64,000 nt of DNA, from NCBI GenBank assembly GCA_023150945.1, contig JAKLJX010000013.1, positions 124,001 through 188,000 of the forward strand, read 5' to 3'. Both the position numbers and the translations under genes were made by a program. A model generated the notes under the pieces. The model was not told the DNA's origin. It searched no databases and worked only from the letters and a program-made list of their open reading frames with translations. Below are positions 53,055 to 61,628 of this stretch, piece after piece. Each line of letters opens with the position of its first letter. Position 1 is the stretch's first letter. This stretch comes from a bacterium. GTDB lineage: Bacteria; Zhuqueibacterota; Zhuqueibacteria; Zhuqueibacterales; Zhuqueibacteraceae.

Positions 53055-55013
53055 ATGCCTGGAATATTGGGAATCGTTCGTGCTGGGATGGCGCCGGAAA
53101 AAGGGGCCAGAGCGGTGCAAGACATGATGCAGCCGCTGCTGCATTTTCCGTGGTATCGCTGCGCGGCGGCGCAGTCCACCGGCGTGAGTTTGGGTCTGGT
53201 GAGCTTGGGCGGCTTGGCGCGCAACCCCCGCTGCGTGACCAGCAGTGACGGCCTGCATATCGTCGCGTTTGAAGGTGAGCTGCACAATGCGCAGGAATTG
53301 CGGCAGCAGCTCAACCTCGCGGCGGGCGGCAATGATGCTGCCAGTCATGCCGCGCTCGTTTTGCACGCGCTGCGGCGCTGGGGCGTGGCGGCCTTCGAGC
53401 GCTGCAACGGCCTTTTTCAAATTGCGTGGTGGAACGAGGCGGAGCAGGCACTGGTGGTGGCGTGTGATCCCGGTGGCTTGCGGCCGATTTACTATTGCCA
53501 AGCGGCGGAGCAATTTGCTTTCGCAACGGAAGTGAAGGCGTTGCTGGCGCTGCCCTGGGTCAAGCGCAATCTCGATTATGACGGCTTGCTGAGCTTCCTG
53601 CGCCACGGCCTGCCGCTGGGCGGCCGTACTTTTTTTGCGAACGTGCGGGTGTTGCCGCCCGGCAGTTACGCCCGCTTTTGCGGCGGCCGTTTGGAGATTC
53701 AACGCTATTGGCGCATGCGCTTTACCGAGCAGGCGGAACTTTCGGAGCGGGAAAGCAACGAGCAGTTTCTGCAGACCTGGGTCGAGGTGATGCGCGATCA
53801 AGCCGCGGGCAATTTCCGTCTGGGTTTGCCGCTCAGCGGCGGTGTGGATTCGCGCGTGATTCTCGCGGCGCTGATGGCCGAGAAAAAAGAAGTGTTCACC
53901 TTCACCATGGGTGAGCCCGGCTGCTGTGATGCCACGCTGGCGCATGAATTGGCGGAGAAGGCGAGCTGCTCGAATCTCTTCAGTCCAGTGGTGGCGCAGG
54001 AAGTGGCCCACGGCCTGGAGCGCGCGGTTTATCTCACCGACGGGTTGTTCAATTGCGTGCATACCAACGTCCGCCGGCTGCTGCCCAGCCTGGTGGAGAG
54101 CGCGAGTTTGGTGTTCGACGGCATCAATGCCATGGACGGGCTTTATGATCCCGAAGACCTGTGGTGGCACGCCCGCCTGCATCGCACGGAAGCGACGCAA
54201 TGGTTGCGCAAAGAAGTCGGCGCGCAGCCGGTTGACCGTTTTGCGCTCGGCACTGGCGCGACTCTCAATCTGCTTCATCCCGAGGCCCTGCCGCGCTTCA
54301 CGCCGGCGCTCCAGCATGATTTTGTGCAGGAATTCGTGCTGCGCAACCGGCCGCTGGTCGGCAGCGAAACCGCCGTGGTTGATCTGTTCTGGCTGGAAGA
54401 GTTTCAGCATCGGTTCTATGCCCACGGCCCGCAGATTCTGCGCAGCGCGGTGGAAGTGCGCTGCCCGTTTTTTGACAAGCGCATGCTGGCCTTCATCGGC
54501 CGGCTTTCCCCGCGGCAGCGCAGCACCGACAAGCCGCTGCAACGCCACGCGGTGCAGCAACTCTCCCCGGCGCTGGCAGCGGTGCCCTGGGAACGCAACG
54601 GCCTGCCGTTGACTGCCGGCCCCTGGCAAATGCAATCCCGGCGGGCGGCGCGCATGCTGCAACGCAAAGTGGGAACCCTCGCGGGCAAATACTGGCGCCG
54701 CCCCGGTCGCGGCTGCCGCCGGGGCCATATGATCGACTACGACGAAATGATTCGCACCTCGCCGCTGCTGCAGGAGCAGATTCACAGCACACTGGTGGGC
54801 AGCGCCGCGCAGGCTTCCGGGTTGTTCGATCCGCGCGCGCTGGCGGACTTGCTGCAGGCGCATCTGCAGCGGCAGGGCGATTACGCCGAGATCATCGGCC
54901 GGCTGTTGACCGTCGAGCACTGGTATCAACTCTTTGTGCGCCGCGCCGCCCCGGTGCGCGAAAAACGCGAGCTGCCCATGTACGCCCGCCCGGCGCTGGC
55001 GCTGGCGGCGTGA
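53055..55013 (+). CDS. Asparagine-synthetase-like amidotransferase lacking the glutaminase Cys
   Basis: 652 residues, GAGGAA ribosome site before ATG. The protein begins Met-Pro-Gly-Ile-Leu-Gly where AsnB-type enzymes have Met-Cys-Gly-Ile: the N-terminal nucleophile is Pro, so glutamine hydrolysis should be lost although the Ntn fold remains (FEGELHNAQELRQQL). The synthetase domain is intact, with the PP-loop LPLSGGVDSRVI (Ser261-Gly-Gly-Val-Asp-Ser266) and the LEEFQHRFYAHGPQILRSAV then EVRCPFFDKRML segment. It should adenylate a carboxylate and join it to an amine other than glutamine-derived ammonia, or use free ammonia. First gene behind the sigma-54 promoter; MBOAT follows 46 bases downstream. 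Confidence 0.86.
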   Translation: MPGILGIVRAGMAPEKGARAVQDMMQPLLHFPWYRCAAAQSTGVSLGLVSLGGLARNPRCVTSSDGLHIVAFEGELHNAQELRQQLNLAAGGNDAASHAALVLHALRRWGVAAFERCNGLFQIAWWNEAEQALVVACDPGGLRPIYYCQAAEQFAFATEVKALLALPWVKRNLDYDGLLSFLRHGLPLGGRTFFANVRVLPPGSYARFCGGRLEIQRYWRMRFTEQAELSERESNEQFLQTWVEVMRDQAAGNFRLGLPLSGGVDSRVILAALMAEKKEVFTFTMGEPGCCDATLAHELAEKASCSNLFSPVVAQEVAHGLERAVYLTDGLFNCVHTNVRRLLPSLVESASLVFDGINAMDGLYDPEDLWWHARLHRTEATQWLRKEVGAQPVDRFALGTGATLNLLHPEALPRFTPALQHDFVQEFVLRNRPLVGSETAVVDLFWLEEFQHRFYAHGPQILRSAVEVRCPFFDKRMLAFIGRLSPRQRSTDKPLQRHAVQQLSPALAAVPWERNGLPLTAGPWQMQSRRAARMLQRKVGTLAGKYWRRPGRGCRRGHMIDYDEMIRTSPLLQEQIHSTLVGSAAQASGLFDPRALADLLQAHLQRQGDYAEIIGRLLTVEHWYQLFVRRAAPVREKRELPMYARPALALAA

Positions 55014-55059
55014 AATCGAGAGACAGGAATTCGAAATCCATCGAGGCTGAGGTGTCACC

Positions 55060-56502
55060 ATGCTGTTCAATTCGTTCCAGTTTCTGCTCTTCTTCCCGGC
55101 GGTGGTCCTGTTCTATTTCGCCACGCCCTACCGCTGGCGCTGGCTGCTGTTGCTGGCGGCGAGCTGCTACTTTTACATGTGCTGGAAACCGGAGTACATC
55201 ATTCTTATCTTGATTTCGACGGTGATCGATTATTTCTCGGCGCTCAGGATGAGCGCCACCGTCGACTCCGGCCGGCGCAAAGGCTACCTCTGGCTGAGCC
55301 TGCTGTCGAACCTGGGCCTGTTGTTCTCTTTCAAGTATTTCAACTTCTTCAATGAAAGCCTGCGCGCCCTGTTCGACCGGTTCGATCTGTTCTACGGCGT
55401 GCCGGCGTTCGATCTGCTGCTGCCGGTGGGCATCTCCTTCTACACCTTCCAAACCTTGAGCTATACCATCGATGTTTACCGCGGCGCAATCGCGCCCGAA
55501 CGGCACTTCGGCAAATTTGCGCTCTATGTGACGTTCTTTCCCCAGTTGGTGGCCGGTCCGATCGAACGCTCGGGCAATCTGCTGCCGCAGTTGCAGAGCT
55601 TGCGCTGCGCTTTCGACTATGAGCGCGTGGTCGACGGCATGCGGTTGATGGCGTGGGGCTTCTTCAAGAAGGTGGTGATCGCGGACCGGCTGGCGGTTTA
55701 CGTCAACACGGTCTACAACCATCCCGCCGAATACCAGGGCCTGGAGATCGCGCTCGCCACCGTGTTCTTCGCGTTTCAGATCTTCTGCGATTTCTCCGGA
55801 TATTCCGACATCGCCATCGGCGCCGCGCGCGTGCTGGGCGTGAATCTGATGAAGAACTTCGACAGGCCCTATTCCTCCACCTCGATCTCGGAGTTCTGGC
55901 GGCGCTGGCACATCTCACTCTCGACCTGGTTCAAAGATTACGTTTACATTCCGCTGGGCGGCAATCGCGTGGTGCGCTGGCGGTGGTATTACAACCTCTT
56001 CATCACCTTTCTGATCAGCGGGTTGTGGCACGGCGCCAACTGGACGTTCGTGATTTGGGGCGCGTTGCACGGCTTCTACCTGGTGTTCGCATTAATCTCG
56101 CGGCCGCAGCGGGATTGGCTGATTGCGCGGACCGGGCTGACGCGCCATCCGGCGCTGCTGCAAACCGGCCGCCTGCTGACGACCTTCGTGTTGGTGCTGA
56201 TCGGCTGGCTGTTCTTCCGCGCCAACAATCTCGCTGACGCGCTGACGCTGCTGCACAACCTGTTCGTGTTCGAGCCGTTGCACGCGCTGTTCGAGACTAT
56301 CACACCCGGCACGTTGCTGCTGAATCTGGCTTTGATTGCAGTGCTGGAGCTGGCGCACTCCTGCGAGACCGACAAGGAGTTCATCCGCACGTTTGCCCAC
56401 CGCCCGGCGCTGGTGCGCTGGCCCGCCTACGTGCTCTTGACGCTGGCCATTCTCTACCTCGGCGCTGCGACGGCGCAACAGTTCATTTACTTTCAATTCT
56501 GA
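55060..56502 (+). CDS. MBOAT-family O-acyltransferase (AlgI/DltB-like)
   Basis: 480 residues with about ten helices. AlgI-type motifs: MLFNSFQFLLFFPAVVLFYF, LLPVGISFYTFQTLSYTIDV, FPQLVAGPIERSGNLLPQL, the Glu/Arg loop STSISEFWRRWHISLSTWFK then DYVYIPLGGNR, and the catalytic His in LISGLWHGANWTFVIWGALH. Such proteins pass acyl groups, commonly acetyl, across the membrane for attachment to an exported glycan by an SGNH partner, here the next gene. The AlgI reaction is known; that the acyl group is acetyl here is assumption. Confidence 0.9.
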   Translation: MLFNSFQFLLFFPAVVLFYFATPYRWRWLLLLAASCYFYMCWKPEYIILILISTVIDYFSALRMSATVDSGRRKGYLWLSLLSNLGLLFSFKYFNFFNESLRALFDRFDLFYGVPAFDLLLPVGISFYTFQTLSYTIDVYRGAIAPERHFGKFALYVTFFPQLVAGPIERSGNLLPQLQSLRCAFDYERVVDGMRLMAWGFFKKVVIADRLAVYVNTVYNHPAEYQGLEIALATVFFAFQIFCDFSGYSDIAIGAARVLGVNLMKNFDRPYSSTSISEFWRRWHISLSTWFKDYVYIPLGGNRVVRWRWYYNLFITFLISGLWHGANWTFVIWGALHGFYLVFALISRPQRDWLIARTGLTRHPALLQTGRLLTTFVLVLIGWLFFRANNLADALTLLHNLFVFEPLHALFETITPGTLLLNLALIAVLELAHSCETDKEFIRTFAHRPALVRWPAYVLLTLAILYLGAATAQQFIYFQF

Positions 56503-56542
56503 ATCACGTCAACCCTGGCACGTTCCGGAGAGGTCATTGGTC

Positions 56543-57565
56543 ATGAAACGCTTCGCCTGCAAGCTGGGCCTGTTCGCCGCCCTCATTTTCCTGATTGACG
56601 CCGGCTGGTCGTATCTGCTGGACCGCGGCCGGCCCGCCGATTACGCCGCCTTCGTCGACAGCAAGCGCGAGTTCGACCGCCTAACGCAGCTCGACATTCT
56701 GTTCCTTGGTGACTCGCAGACCGCCGATGGTTTCGTGCCCGCGGTGTTCCGCGAGCGCCTGGGCGCTTCCGCCTTCAACTTCGGCGTCTATCAGCTCTCG
56801 CCTTTCGAAGGGTACTACCTGTTGCGCGATTTGGTCGACCGGCTGGAACAGCCGCCGGCGCTGGTGGTGCTCGGCACCGATGCGCAGATGTTTCGCTATC
56901 GTGTGGCCGACGGCAAATACGCGCCGCTGTTCATCACCTCGCCCGTCAATCTGATTCCGTTGTTCTTCGAAAGCAGCAATCTCGGCGCGCTGACCGAAGC
57001 CGGCCGCAAGAAGTACTTGTTCCCCGGCCTGCTGCGCTGGGCCGTCACCGGCCAGGTCCCCGGCGAAACGCGGCGCCAGATTCAGCTCGTGGAAAACGGC
57101 TATCTGCAGAATCCCAAACATTACTCCGACGCCAGCCAGTTCGATTGCGACAAGGATCGCGGCTTCTTCAGCGAGACGCTGGTCGCGCAACAAACGGAAT
57201 TCTTCCACAAAACGCTGGCCTATTTGGCCGAGCGCAACATTCCGTGCGTGATCGCCAATCTGCCGATGCATCCGCAATTCCTGGCCGGCATGCAAGCCAA
57301 ACCGGCTTATCAGGAATTCCAGCGGGAGCTGGAGAATATGGCCAGGACGTACCGCGTTCCGGTGTTCAATCGCGACCACAGCCTGCTGCTCGCGGATTTC
57401 CAGGACGAAGACTTTCTCGACGGTGATCATCTCTGCTATGCCGGCGCCCGGAAATTTTCCGCCGCCTTTGCCGATTATCTCGAACAAACCGGTTTCAATT
57501 TTCATTCGAACCAAGTCGCGGCGGTGCAACCCGTTTCCGGCGCCCCGCTCACTGAAAGGAAGTAG
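56543..57565 (+). CDS. SGNH-hydrolase-like partner of the MBOAT protein (AlgJ/DltD-like)
   Basis: 340 residues from ATG 56543; a TTG two codons earlier is less likely. One N-terminal helix (LGLFAALIFLIDAGWSYLL) anchors a periplasmic domain. SGNH blocks: Gly-Asp-Ser in ILFLGDSQTADGF and the C-terminal DGDHLCYAGARKFS with the Asp-x-x-His type dyad. It would accept the acyl group from the MBOAT protein and load it onto the polymer. Encoded 40 bases after its partner and only 2 bases before the dehydrogenase start, which ties the acylation pair to the phosphonate-type genes. Confidence 0.83.
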   Translation: MKRFACKLGLFAALIFLIDAGWSYLLDRGRPADYAAFVDSKREFDRLTQLDILFLGDSQTADGFVPAVFRERLGASAFNFGVYQLSPFEGYYLLRDLVDRLEQPPALVVLGTDAQMFRYRVADGKYAPLFITSPVNLIPLFFESSNLGALTEAGRKKYLFPGLLRWAVTGQVPGETRRQIQLVENGYLQNPKHYSDASQFDCDKDRGFFSETLVAQQTEFFHKTLAYLAERNIPCVIANLPMHPQFLAGMQAKPAYQEFQRELENMARTYRVPVFNRDHSLLLADFQDEDFLDGDHLCYAGARKFSAAFADYLEQTGFNFHSNQVAAVQPVSGAPLTERK

Positions 57566-57567
57566 CC

Positions 57568-58626
57568 ATGCGTATTCTGATTGCCAGTTCCATCGCCCCG
57601 GAGGCCATTGACCGCCTGCGCACCCAACACGATGTGGTTTGCGCCTTCAATGCGCCGGAGGAAAAGCTCAAAGCCCTGGTGGCTGACCGTGAAATGCTCA
57701 TCTGCCGCAGCGGCGTGACGATCTCCGCCGCCGTCATGGCCAGCGCTCCGCAACTCCAGCTCATCATCCGTGCCGGCTCCGGCACCGACAACATCGACAT
57801 GGACTACGTGCGCCAGCATGGCATTCGCCTCGAGCGCATTCCCGAGCCCGGCGCCAAAGCCGTGGCTGAGCTGGCCTTTGCGATGATGCTCGGCCTCGCG
57901 CGCCATCTGCTGCAGGCCGATCGGCTGTTGCGGCAGGGCCACTTCGCCAAGCATGAGTTGAGCGGATATTTGCTGCGCGGCAAAGTCCTCGGCATCGTGG
58001 GCGCGGGCAACATCGGCTCGCTCACCGGCGAGATGGCCGCGGCCTGGGGCATGAAAGTGCTCGGCTGCGTGGCGCATCCATCCGCGGCAGTGGCCGCCGC
58101 CCTGGCGCAGAAAGGCGTGCAACTCGCCACTTTCGAAGAAGTGGTGGCCAATGCGGATTTTCTCAGTCTGCATGTGCCGCTCACTCCGGCGACGCGGCAT
58201 TTGATCAACGCCAACGTCCTCGCTGCCATGAAGCCCGGATCGTATTTGATCAATATGGCGCGCGGCGGCGTGGTGGAGGAGCAGGCGCTGTATGCAGCCC
58301 TGCTGGCCGGCACGACGCTGCGCGGCGCGGGCCTCGATGTTCATCAAAACGAAAAAGAGGGCCAGGTGTCGCCGCTGGCGGCCCTGCCGAACGTAATTCT
58401 CACGCCGCACGTGGGCGCGCAAACCATCGACTCGCAGCGCGAGATCGGCGAGCGCATTGTGGCAATCGTGGCGGCGCAGCGGCCGCAACCCGAGCAGCGG
58501 CCGCCGGTGCGGCCGGCGCCTTCACCGGCGCGCTTTGGGTCCTCTCCGCTGCGCGCCAGCCGGCCGTTGGGCACACTGGCCGGCGCCGGCGTGTGCTTTG
58601 GCCCGATCAAATGTTTCGCCTTTTAG
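57568..58626 (+). CDS. D-isomer-specific 2-hydroxyacid dehydrogenase
   Basis: 352 residues, AAGGAAG ribosome site inside the preceding gene. NAD-binding [20 protein letters not shown]; catalytic Arg232 ([11 protein letters not shown]), Glu262 ([10 protein letters not shown], where the family often has EQEP), His281 (LTPHVGAQT). It resembles phosphoglycerate dehydrogenases without the regulatory ACT domain; a Pro-rich tail of about 45 residues replaces it. It reduces a 2-oxoacid or oxidises a 2-hydroxyacid. With a PEP mutase encoded next, phosphonopyruvate is an attractive substrate; ordinary serine or lactate metabolism is the alternative. Confidence 0.84.
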   Translation: MRILIASSIAPEAIDRLRTQHDVVCAFNAPEEKLKALVADREMLICRSGVTISAAVMASAPQLQLIIRAGSGTDNIDMDYVRQHGIRLERIPEPGAKAVAELAFAMMLGLARHLLQADRLLRQGHFAKHELSGYLLRGKVLGIVGAGNIGSLTGEMAAAWGMKVLGCVAHPSAAVAAALAQKGVQLATFEEVVANADFLSLHVPLTPATRHLINANVLAAMKPGSYLINMARGGVVEEQALYAALLAGTTLRGAGLDVHQNEKEGQVSPLAALPNVILTPHVGAQTIDSQREIGERIVAIVAAQRPQPEQRPPVRPAPSPARFGSSPLRASRPLGTLAGAGVCFGPIKCFAF

Positions 58627-58721
58627 GATACTCATGTCATCCCGCTCCGGCAGGCTGCTGTTGCAACTCACTAATCCCACGCGCCTCGCTGGCTGTGATG
58701 AGAAAAACAGGATGGTTGATC

Positions 58722-59621
58722 ATGATGAGGAAAACCGAGCAGTTCAAGCGGCTGTTGCGCTCGCCGAACACCGAGTTTCTGCTGGAAGCGCACAACGGCC
58801 TGAGTGCAAAAATCGTGGAAGAGGCCGGCTTCAAGGGTATCTGGGCCAGCGGCCTGTCGATCTCCGCGGCGTTGGGCGTGCGCGACAACAACGAAGCGAG
58901 CTGGACGCAAGTGCTGGAAGTCATCGAGTTCATGAGCGACGCGGTGAGCATCCCCATTCTTCTGGATGCCGACACCGGCTACGGTAATTTCAACAACGTG
59001 CGCCGTCTCGTGCGCAAGCTGGAACAGCGCCAAATCGCGGCCATGTGCCTGGAGGACAAAGTCTTCCCCAAGACCAACTCCTTCATCAACGGCGAAGACC
59101 AGGAATTGGCGGACCTCGAAGAATTCTGCGGCAAGATCAAAGCGGCAAAAGACACGCAGCAGGATCCCGATTTCTGCGTGGTGGCGCGCGTGGAAGCGCT
59201 CATCGCGGGGTGGGGCCTGGCCGAGGCGCTCAAGCGCGCGACAGCCTATCAGCAAGCCGGCGCGGACGCGATTCTCATCCACAGCAAGAAAGCGAATGCC
59301 GACGAGATCTTGGCGTTTGCCGCGGAATGGCAAAACCGCTGCCCGCTGGTGATCGTGCCCACGATGTACTACAAGACGCCGACGGTGCGCTTCGAAGAGG
59401 CCGGCATCCGGCTGGTGATTTGGGCGAATCACATGCTGCGCACTGGCATCCGCGCGATGCAACAAACCGCGGCCCGCATCTTCGCCGAGCGCGGCCTGCT
59501 GGCCGTGGAAGAGGAAATCGTGACGGTGAAGGAAATCTTCCGGCTGCAGAATGCCGCCGAGTTGAAAAGCGCCGAAGAGCGTTACCTGCCCGTCAAGCCG
59601 GCCATGCCCAAAGCCGCATGA
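58722..59621 (+). CDS. pepM: Phosphoenolpyruvate mutase
   Basis: 299 residues from ATG 58722, the normal size. The signature Glu111-Asp-Lys-x5-Asn119-Ser120 ([11 protein letters not shown]) is specific for PEP mutase within the isocitrate lyase superfamily. Other active-site residues are in place: [14 protein letters not shown], Asp82 and Asp84 ([10 protein letters not shown]), Arg156 (VARVEAL), His187 (ILIHSKK). It converts PEP to phosphonopyruvate, the entry step of almost all C-P natural products. That reaction is uphill and needs a following step. No phosphonopyruvate decarboxylase or aminotransferase is encoded in the window; the flanking dehydrogenase and ATP-grasp genes are the candidates to pull the reaction. 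Confidence 0.92.
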   Translation: MMRKTEQFKRLLRSPNTEFLLEAHNGLSAKIVEEAGFKGIWASGLSISAALGVRDNNEASWTQVLEVIEFMSDAVSIPILLDADTGYGNFNNVRRLVRKLEQRQIAAMCLEDKVFPKTNSFINGEDQELADLEEFCGKIKAAKDTQQDPDFCVVARVEALIAGWGLAEALKRATAYQQAGADAILIHSKKANADEILAFAAEWQNRCPLVIVPTMYYKTPTVRFEEAGIRLVIWANHMLRTGIRAMQQTAARIFAERGLLAVEEEIVTVKEIFRLQNAAELKSAEERYLPVKPAMPKAA

Positions 59622-59689
59622 ACAATCGGGGCGGCGAGGCTAGCGCCGCCCCGCGGGAAATCGACTAACATTCGTTCGAAGGTGCCTCC

Positions 59690-60958
59690 ATGAAATCTGT
59701 TGCCATTGATCATACCCTGCCTTACGCCGTGGTTGCCGGCCTCGATGATTATCCGGGTTTGCAGACGGCGCGGCTGCTGGCGCAGCGCGGCATTCCGGTG
59801 ATCGGCGTTGCGCGCCATCGCCACATGTGGTTCTGCCGCACCAACGCCTGTCAGGACATCGTCTACCTGAACACGGATCGTGAAGAATTCATTCAAGGAC
59901 TGGCCGCGCTGGGCCGGTTGTTCAAGCAAAAGGCCGTGCTTTTTCCCAGCACGGATCTGTGCGTGCTGCAGGTTTCCCGGCATCGTGAGCAGTTGGCGCC
60001 GTACTATCATCTGGCTTTGCCGGAGGCGGCGGTGGTGGAGAAGCTGATGAACAAGCTCAGCTTTCTCGAGTATGCGTTGCAGGAGAATCTGCCCATCCCC
60101 AAGACGTTTTTGTTGCGCCACCGCCGCGATGCCGAACAGGCCAGCCGCGCCTTGAGTTTCCCCTGCATTCTGAAGCCGCCGATGAAGACGGTTGCCTGGG
60201 AACAGCACACCACCAGCAAGGCGTACAAAGTCGCCTCAGCCGCGGAGTTTTTGCGCCTCTACGATCAGTGCGCCGGCTGGGCAGAGCTGCTGATCGCGCA
60301 GGAGTGGATTCCCGGACCGGATTCCAATCTCTATTCCTGCAATTGCTACTACAATCGCGAGGCCGAGCCGTTGGTGACTTTCACGGCGCGCAAGCTGCGC
60401 CAATGGCCGCCGGAGACCGGCAGCACCAGCTTGGGCGAGGAATGCCGCAACGATGAAGTCCTGCACGCCGCGCTCGCGCTGTTTGGCCGGGAACAGTGGC
60501 ACGGCCTCGGCTATTTGGAGATGAAACGCGACGAACGCAACGGCAAGCACTTCATCATCGAGCCGAATATTGGCCGGCCCACGGGCCGCTCTGCGCTCGC
60601 GGAAGCCAGTGGCGTCGAGCTGCTCTACACCATGTATTGTGATTTGCTCGGCCTGCCTCTGCCCGCGGCGCGGCAGCAGCACTACACCGGCATGAAATGG
60701 ATGTGCTTGCTGGAAGATCTGCGCTCGGCGCGCATCTATTGGCGGCGCGGCGATCTGACGCTGCGGCAGTGGTGGCAGTCGGTGCGTGGGCCCAAAACCT
60801 ACGCCGACTTCGCCTGGTCTGATCCCATGCCTTTTCTGGCGGATGTCAAACGGCGATTGACCTTCAAGCTGCAGCAGGCATGGCAGAAATTCACCGCGGC
60901 GCTGCGACCGCGCCCTTTGCCGGCGCCTCAGCAGCAGGTCGCGGTGAGTGCAGTGTGA
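59690..60958 (+). CDS. ATP-grasp ligase
   Basis: 422 residues, starting 68 bases after the PEP mutase. N-terminal pre-ATP-grasp Rossmann unit (VAGLDDYPGLQTARLLAQRG, FPSTDLCVLQVSRHREQL), ATP-binding lid (LPIPKTFLLRHR, FPCILKPPMKTVAW), metal site YLEMKRDERNGKHFIIEPNI and GRPTGRS. It resembles carboxylate-amine ligases of the D-aspartate ligase/CarB-like group. It should activate a carboxylate as acyl phosphate and couple it to an amine. In this place the acid might be a phosphonate, or the enzyme might attach an amino acid to the glycan. About 100 C-terminal residues are helical and basic. Confidence 0.84.
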   Translation: MKSVAIDHTLPYAVVAGLDDYPGLQTARLLAQRGIPVIGVARHRHMWFCRTNACQDIVYLNTDREEFIQGLAALGRLFKQKAVLFPSTDLCVLQVSRHREQLAPYYHLALPEAAVVEKLMNKLSFLEYALQENLPIPKTFLLRHRRDAEQASRALSFPCILKPPMKTVAWEQHTTSKAYKVASAAEFLRLYDQCAGWAELLIAQEWIPGPDSNLYSCNCYYNREAEPLVTFTARKLRQWPPETGSTSLGEECRNDEVLHAALALFGREQWHGLGYLEMKRDERNGKHFIIEPNIGRPTGRSALAEASGVELLYTMYCDLLGLPLPAARQQHYTGMKWMCLLEDLRSARIYWRRGDLTLRQWWQSVRGPKTYADFAWSDPMPFLADVKRRLTFKLQQAWQKFTAALRPRPLPAPQQQVAVSAV

Positions 60959-61056
60959 AAGAAAAATCGGCCCGCGCTCTTCCCATTGCCGCGCCGCCCA
61001 GCCAGCGATCAGGATCATGCCGGCCAGGACACTCTTCTCTCTTCCTGCAATAAAAC

Positions 61057-61133
61057 ACCGTCCGGGTGGAGCCTCAGCCTCAGGGTGCTCGTCCATTCAA
61101 CCTGTCTCACTCGCAGCACGCCACCCGGACGGT
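61057..61133 (+). terminator. Long hairpin after the ATP-grasp gene, probable terminator
   Basis: ACCGTCCGGGTGG (61057-61069) and CCACCCGGACGGT (61121-61133) form a perfect 13-bp stem; inside, GTGCT (61085-61089) pairs with AGCAC (61115-61119). The stem is followed by TTTCTTTCC. It starts 98 bases after the last gene of the locus and is the best terminator candidate for it. Confidence 0.5.
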
Positions 61134-61213
61134 TTCTTTCCCCACGATGACTCTCCTGCGTTCCTTCTTTTTTGAATGAACACTTGCCCGTTTTCACAGT
61201 CACTAGGCTACGC

Positions 61214-61238
61214 CAGGTTTCAGACAAGCTGAAACCTG
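61214..61238. repeat. Perfect 10-bp inverted repeat
   Basis: CAGGTTTCAG (61214-61223) and CTGAAACCTG (61229-61238) with an ACAAG loop. No U-run follows on either strand, so it is unlikely to be an intrinsic terminator; it may be a protein-binding site or part of a repeat. Confidence 0.4.
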
Positions 61239-61311
61239 AAGCCCGCGGGCAGCAATAAGGCCGATTCGCACACTATTGTCTCGCACGAGGTATCCACCAC
61301 TGTCATCCGGC

Positions 61312-61375
61312 TGTCATCCAGCAAGGATCCTGTGAAGATTGAGGCACACGCCCGCGCCATTCACCTCAAAAGTTC
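61312..61375. repeat. GTCATCC-type intergenic repeat, copy 2
   Basis: TGTCATCCAGCAAGGATCCT then GTGAAGATTGAGGCAC and CACCTCAAAAGTTC align with 22035-22093. A partial TGTCATCC copy precedes it at 61301-61308. Confidence 0.45.
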
Positions 61376-61450
61376 ACCGCCGCGACGCGGAGAACGCCGA
61401 GAAGACTCACTTGATTCTAAAGCTCCGCGCTCTCCGCCGCTCCGCGGTGC
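61375..61450. repeat. Fold-back element with CACCGCGGAG arms
   Basis: The left arm 61375-61404 (CACCGCCGCGACGCGGAGAA then CGCCGAGAAG) and right arm 61421-61450 (TCCGCGCTCTCCGCCGCTCC then GCGGTG) are imperfect reverse complements around a 16-base loop. Its design resembles the element at 35891-36012 (a (A/C)CGCGGAGA(A/C)GC core), though the sequence is different. Confidence 0.45.
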
Positions 61451-61628
61451 AAGCGTTTGCTTTGTGGTCAAGAACCTTTGAGAATCTTATTCTGATTCTG
61501 CGCGCCCCATGGCCCAAGAGATGAAAATGCTCTTTGTCAGTTGGGTTGTGTCGATCTGTTGAAGAAGGCTTTGATTTTGAAACAACGATTTCACGTTGCA
61601 GCAACGAACCAAACGGAGAAGGTGTGAA

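Larger units (their letters stand above)
60959..61628. other. Repeat-rich intergenic region between the exopolysaccharide locus and the M13 peptidase
   Basis: 670 bases with no convincing gene but four structured elements, listed separately: a terminator-like hairpin (61057-61133), a 10-bp stem (61214-61238), a GTCATCC-type repeat (61312-61375) and a CGCGGAG-type fold-back (61375-61450). Confidence 0.55.

Noticed and set aside
58722-59621. Isocitrate or methylisocitrate lyase instead of PEP mutase
   Set aside because: Lyases carry a K(K/R)CGH motif; this protein has EDK-x5-NS at that place, the mutase signature.
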